Shown here: positions 61,390 to 64,000 of the stretch, in pieces
Layout: each line of letters opens with the position of its first letter
How positions within the stretch are numbered: the first letter of the stretch is position 1
Assembly (NCBI RefSeq): GCF_001428895.1
Contig: NZ_LMJA01000005.1
Location: 1-64,000 of the forward strand
From: Mycobacterium sp. Root265
GTDB lineage: Bacteria > Actinomycetota > Actinomycetes > Mycobacteriales > Mycobacteriaceae
Reading direction: 5' to 3'
DNA length: 64,000 bases
Position numbers and translations under genes: made by a program
Notes under the pieces: generated by a model
Databases searched by the model: none
The model's input: only the letters and a program-made list of their open reading frames with translations
What the model was told of the DNA's origin: nothing

Positions 61390-64000
61390 TCAGGTGGGAT
61401 TGGCCGTGGCCACGAACACGCGATTGATGACGTACCTCACCGATCCCGTGGCGTCGAGGGACACCGTGACGAAATCCGTTCCGCCACCGTTCGCATTGAT
61501 CGAGAAGCCCGATGCCCGTCCCGGAAGATTCACCGTCACGGAGCGATTGGCGGTGTTCACGATGGTGAGGTTGACGCTGGTGCCGTCCACATCGGTCGGC
61601 AGGTAGATCACTCCATCCGGTCCGACCTGCGCGGGGTTGCTCACTAGACCGGGCGCCGGAACGATCAGGTAAGCACCATCGGCCCGCAGCACCGTGATGT
61701 AGCTGAGGAATCTGTCGACGCGCGTGGTGGCGACCACCGTGCCGTCACCGGTGACCGTGAGTCCTCCCCACCCGCTGCCGATCGTCCCTGCGGTCAAGGT
61801 GCTCTTTCCCGGGCGCATCACGACGATCTGGGTGGATACCTCTCCTGTGGGTTCGTAGATGCTGCCGACGATGAACGCGACCGTGCCGTCGCTACCGATC
61901 GTGGGTGCGATGCTGATTCCGCCGGGATAGGTGACGACGATCGGCGGTTGGCCCGGCCGGAATACGGCGATGGTCATTCCGTTGTTGCCCCACATCGAGG
62001 CCACGGTGCCGTCGGGCCCGACGGCGGGCGAGACGCGGTAGGACGCGTTGGTCGTCTTGGTCATCGTGTCGACGGTGCCGCTCCGCCGCATGATCGTCAC
62101 CGTCATGTCGGCGACGAACTCGTACGCCGGCCCCGTGTAGGTGTGGAAGGCCACCGTGCCGTCGGGGCCGGCCACCACGAAGGCGACCAGCGTGCCGACC
62201 ACGGTCGAGGCCTGATCCGGCAATCCTGGACGCAGTACGGTCACGGTCGTCGTCGTGGGGGCGTCGACCGTGCCGGAGCCCGTGGTCGTCACGTAGGCCA
62301 CGGTGCCGCCTGCGCCGGTGACCACCTGAAGCAGCGAGCCGGCGGGGGTGTTGGCCACGGCCTCTTCGCCGGCGCGCCAGACCCACAATGTCGTCGTCGA
62401 TGCCGCTCGGGCAGCGAAGCCCGCCGCACCGACCGTCGTGAAGACGAGGGTGCCGTCATCGGCGACCGTGACGGGCCCCTGCGGGGTTCCGGACAGTTCG
62501 AGGTACTCGGCGTCGGCGCCCGGTCGCAGCACGCCGATGGTGGTACCCCCGGACGCGTTGGTCGCCGTCAGAGCGATGGTCCCGTTGGCCCCCACGTTCG
62601 CCTGGTCCTGGGTGGCACCCGCGATGCGCAGCACTTCGCGCCGCTCGCCGTCACTGATGATCGTGACGGTGGTCTGTGTGTCTTCGGGGGCGCCTCCACC
62701 GGTCGCCGCGGTCAACATGAAATCACCGGCGGCGGTCAGCATCGGTCCGCCGACGGGAGTGCCGCCCGGCACCGTCCACTGCACCGGGGTCTTACCCGGC
62801 TGCAGTGTGGTGACGGTGAACTCAATGATGGTGAAATCGGCTGGGTTGTACACCACCGTGGTCAGGTGCACGGTGCCATCGTCGTTGATGAGTGGTGCGC
62901 CGCCGTACACGAGACCTGCCGCCGTCGCGGTCCCCGGAGCCCGACCGGGGCCTTGCACCAGGATCTTGGTCGTGAAGGGATCTTCTGCCGTCCCCGTCCC
63001 GAAGCGTTGGGTGATCGCCACCGTCCCGCCGGGGCCGACGATGGTGCGCGGGCTCGTCCATCCTTGCGGTACGGCGACGGGAATGGTCTCGGTGACCCCG
63101 GCGACACCACCGATGAGTTGGACCGTGACAACTCGCGTGGCCCTGTGTCCCGATCCGAACAAGAACCCGGCCAGCCCGTGGGTGTGGAATCCCTTGTCGG
63201 CTGCCGACATCGTGAAGCTGTCGGTCAGTGGATCGGTGCCGTTCCAGCCGGCCGGTGCGACGTAGGTGAACGTGCCGGCGGCGTCGATGGTGACGGTGCC
63301 GCCCTTCACGGTGGACGGTGTCACCCAGAACTTGATCGGGTCGCCGTCGGGATCGGTGCCGACCACGGTGCCGGTGACGGTGTCGTCGATCTGCTCGACG
63401 TCGACTGGTGCGGCCGCCAGACGTGGCGCACGGTTGAAGAAGGTCCGGTGCAGCTCCTGGCGTGCCCACGTGAGCATCGCAAACAGTGTGGTGGGCGCGG
63501 GCGTGCGCGGACCGGCAGGGCCCAGTAGTGCGCTGACGATGGAATCGAAGATGCGCACCGGAGCGGCCAGCAGCACCTGCAGCGGTCGGGGGGCTGCACC
63601 GGACTGAACGGTGGTGACGCTCTGGGTGCTCCGCAGGGTGGGCGCGACCGGCGCGGCCTCCGGGGTGGTGACCGCCGGGACGTCCTGCAGGTCCGGCGCG
63701 GTCAGCGCAGATACGACGCCCTGGCGAGTGGACGCGACGCCCGAAGCGTCGGCGGCCTTCTTCTTCGGCGCCCGAAACGTTCCCGGCGTCCACGCGGTCG
63801 TGTGCGAACGCGCCGCGCCCGCAACGGATCTTGCCGTCAGGACCGACGGCGGCTTTTTGTCGTCCGACACGTCGTCACCGGTCGCATCGTCGCCGGCAAC
63901 ATCGTCGCCGGCCGCCGATGAGTCCGGTGGTTCGGAGTTCGGTGTGCCGGACCGGTCGTGACCGGAATCTTCGGTGCTACCGCCGTCCGTGCCTGCGCTC
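61390..64000 (-). CDS. Ig/cadherin-like surface-type protein with repetitive beta domain (5' end beyond window)
   Basis: At least 869 residues; a GTG at 63870 could start an 826-residue form, but the frame stays open to the right edge. Upstream it is rich in Gly, Asp, Ser and Thr, the usual low-complexity lead after a signal peptide in mycobacterial Ig-like proteins, so the true start is probably outside. A cadherin/Big-like unit (TDPDGDPIKFWVT, then GGTVTIDAAGTFTY) lies at about 63,440-63,240. It is followed by many units with a GxDGTVAF-type core (about 63,080-61,600), suggesting a beta-propeller. It is probably exported and cell-surface or secreted. Confidence 0.75.
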   Translation of the reverse strand, partial: SAGTDGGSTEDSGHDRSGTPNSEPPDSSAAGDDVAGDDATGDDVSDDKKPPSVLTARSVAGAARSHTTAWTPGTFRAPKKKAADASGVASTRQGVVSALTAPDLQDVPAVTTPEAAPVAPTLRSTQSVTTVQSGAAPRPLQVLLAAPVRIFDSIVSALLGPAGPRTPAPTTLFAMLTWARQELHRTFFNRAPRLAAAPVDVEQIDDTVTGTVVGTDPDGDPIKFWVTPSTVKGGTVTIDAAGTFTYVAPAGWNGTDPLTDSFTMSAADKGFHTHGLAGFLFGSGHRATRVVTVQLIGGVAGVTETIPVAVPQGWTSPRTIVGPGGTVAITQRFGTGTAEDPFTTKILVQGPGRAPGTATAAGLVYGGAPLINDDGTVHLTTVVYNPADFTIIEFTVTTLQPGKTPVQWTVPGGTPVGGPMLTAAGDFMLTAATGGGAPEDTQTTVTIISDGERREVLRIAGATQDQANVGANGTIALTATNASGGTTIGVLRPGADAEYLELSGTPQGPVTVADDGTLVFTTVGAAGFAARAASTTTLWVWRAGEEAVANTPAGSLLQVVTGAGGTVAYVTTTGSGTVDAPTTTTVTVLRPGLPDQASTVVGTLVAFVVAGPDGTVAFHTYTGPAYEFVADMTVTIMRRSGTVDTMTKTTNASYRVSPAVGPDGTVASMWGNNGMTIAVFRPGQPPIVVTYPGGISIAPTIGSDGTVAFIVGSIYEPTGEVSTQIVVMRPGKSTLTAGTIGSGWGGLTVTGDGTVVATTRVDRFLSYITVLRADGAYLIVPAPGLVSNPAQVGPDGVIYLPTDVDGTSVNLTIVNTANRSVTVNLPGRASGFSINANGGGTDFVTVSLDATGSVRYVINRVFVATANPT

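Noticed and set aside
1-64000. CRISPR arrays, rRNA genes and IS elements
   Set aside because: I saw no regularly spaced direct repeats, no rRNA-like sequence and no transposase in the window.

Overview
The window is a gene-dense, high-GC stretch from a mycobacterium, most likely a fast-growing Mycolicibacterium-type species. The evidence is a 13E12/DUF222 HNH gene behind a perfect mycobacterial SOS box, an eis acetyltransferase, mgtA, a complete yrbE-mce operon, and a menaquinone block in the gene order I know from M. tuberculosis Rv0551c-Rv0564c (fadD8, amidohydrolase, menC, bpoC, menD, DUF3592, mgtA, menG, menJ, grcC1, htpX, gpdA1). All identities come from reading sequences by eye; no search was run.

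Layout. 1-1.7 kb: SOS-linked HNH protein. 1.7-8.8 kb: a divergent catabolic locus with an ABC importer, two isopenicillin-N-synthase-type 2OG-Fe(II) oxygenases, a CodA-like amidohydrolase and a GntR/FCD regulator. Its shared promoter region carries three copies of CATGTAAT. 8.8-14.7 kb: HAD hydrolase, eis, a TPR-tailed ECF sigma factor, fadD8 and a DGPF/YCII protein with a possible ECF promoter. 14.8-25.4 kb: amidohydrolase, acyl-CoA ligase, menC, a phthiodiolone-ketoreductase-like F420 enzyme, an orphan HicB, two DJ-1/PfpI proteins, bpoC, menD. 25.3-35.6 kb: DsbA-like lipoprotein, mgtA, BCCT transporter, Hsp20, Na+/H+ antiporter, MFS, SDR, menG, CobW GTPase, ppnP.

35.6-42.6 kb is the most unusual part. 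A mycobacteriophage-style lysA-lysB endolysin pair, with no other phage genes, is divergent from three overlapping genes for a DUF2235 alpha/beta hydrolase, an HExxH gluzincin peptidase and a ComEC-like metallo-beta-lactamase-fold hydrolase. An imperfect inverted repeat lies in the 197 bp between the two arms. I propose it as a candidate uncharacterised lytic, antagonism or defence module.

42.6-49.8 kb: DUF2236 protein, tandem-TetR regulator, menJ, grcC1, htpX, a secreted protein and gpdA1/gpsA. 50.2-60.5 kb: yrbEA-yrbEB-mceA-F, a Mce-associated protein and an MPT64-like secreted protein, with start and stop codons overlapping or almost touching. 60.5-64 kb: a large inverted repeat, yajQ, tRNA-Tyr with a hairpin terminator, and a surface-type protein with Ig/cadherin-like and repetitive domains whose 5' end lies beyond the window.
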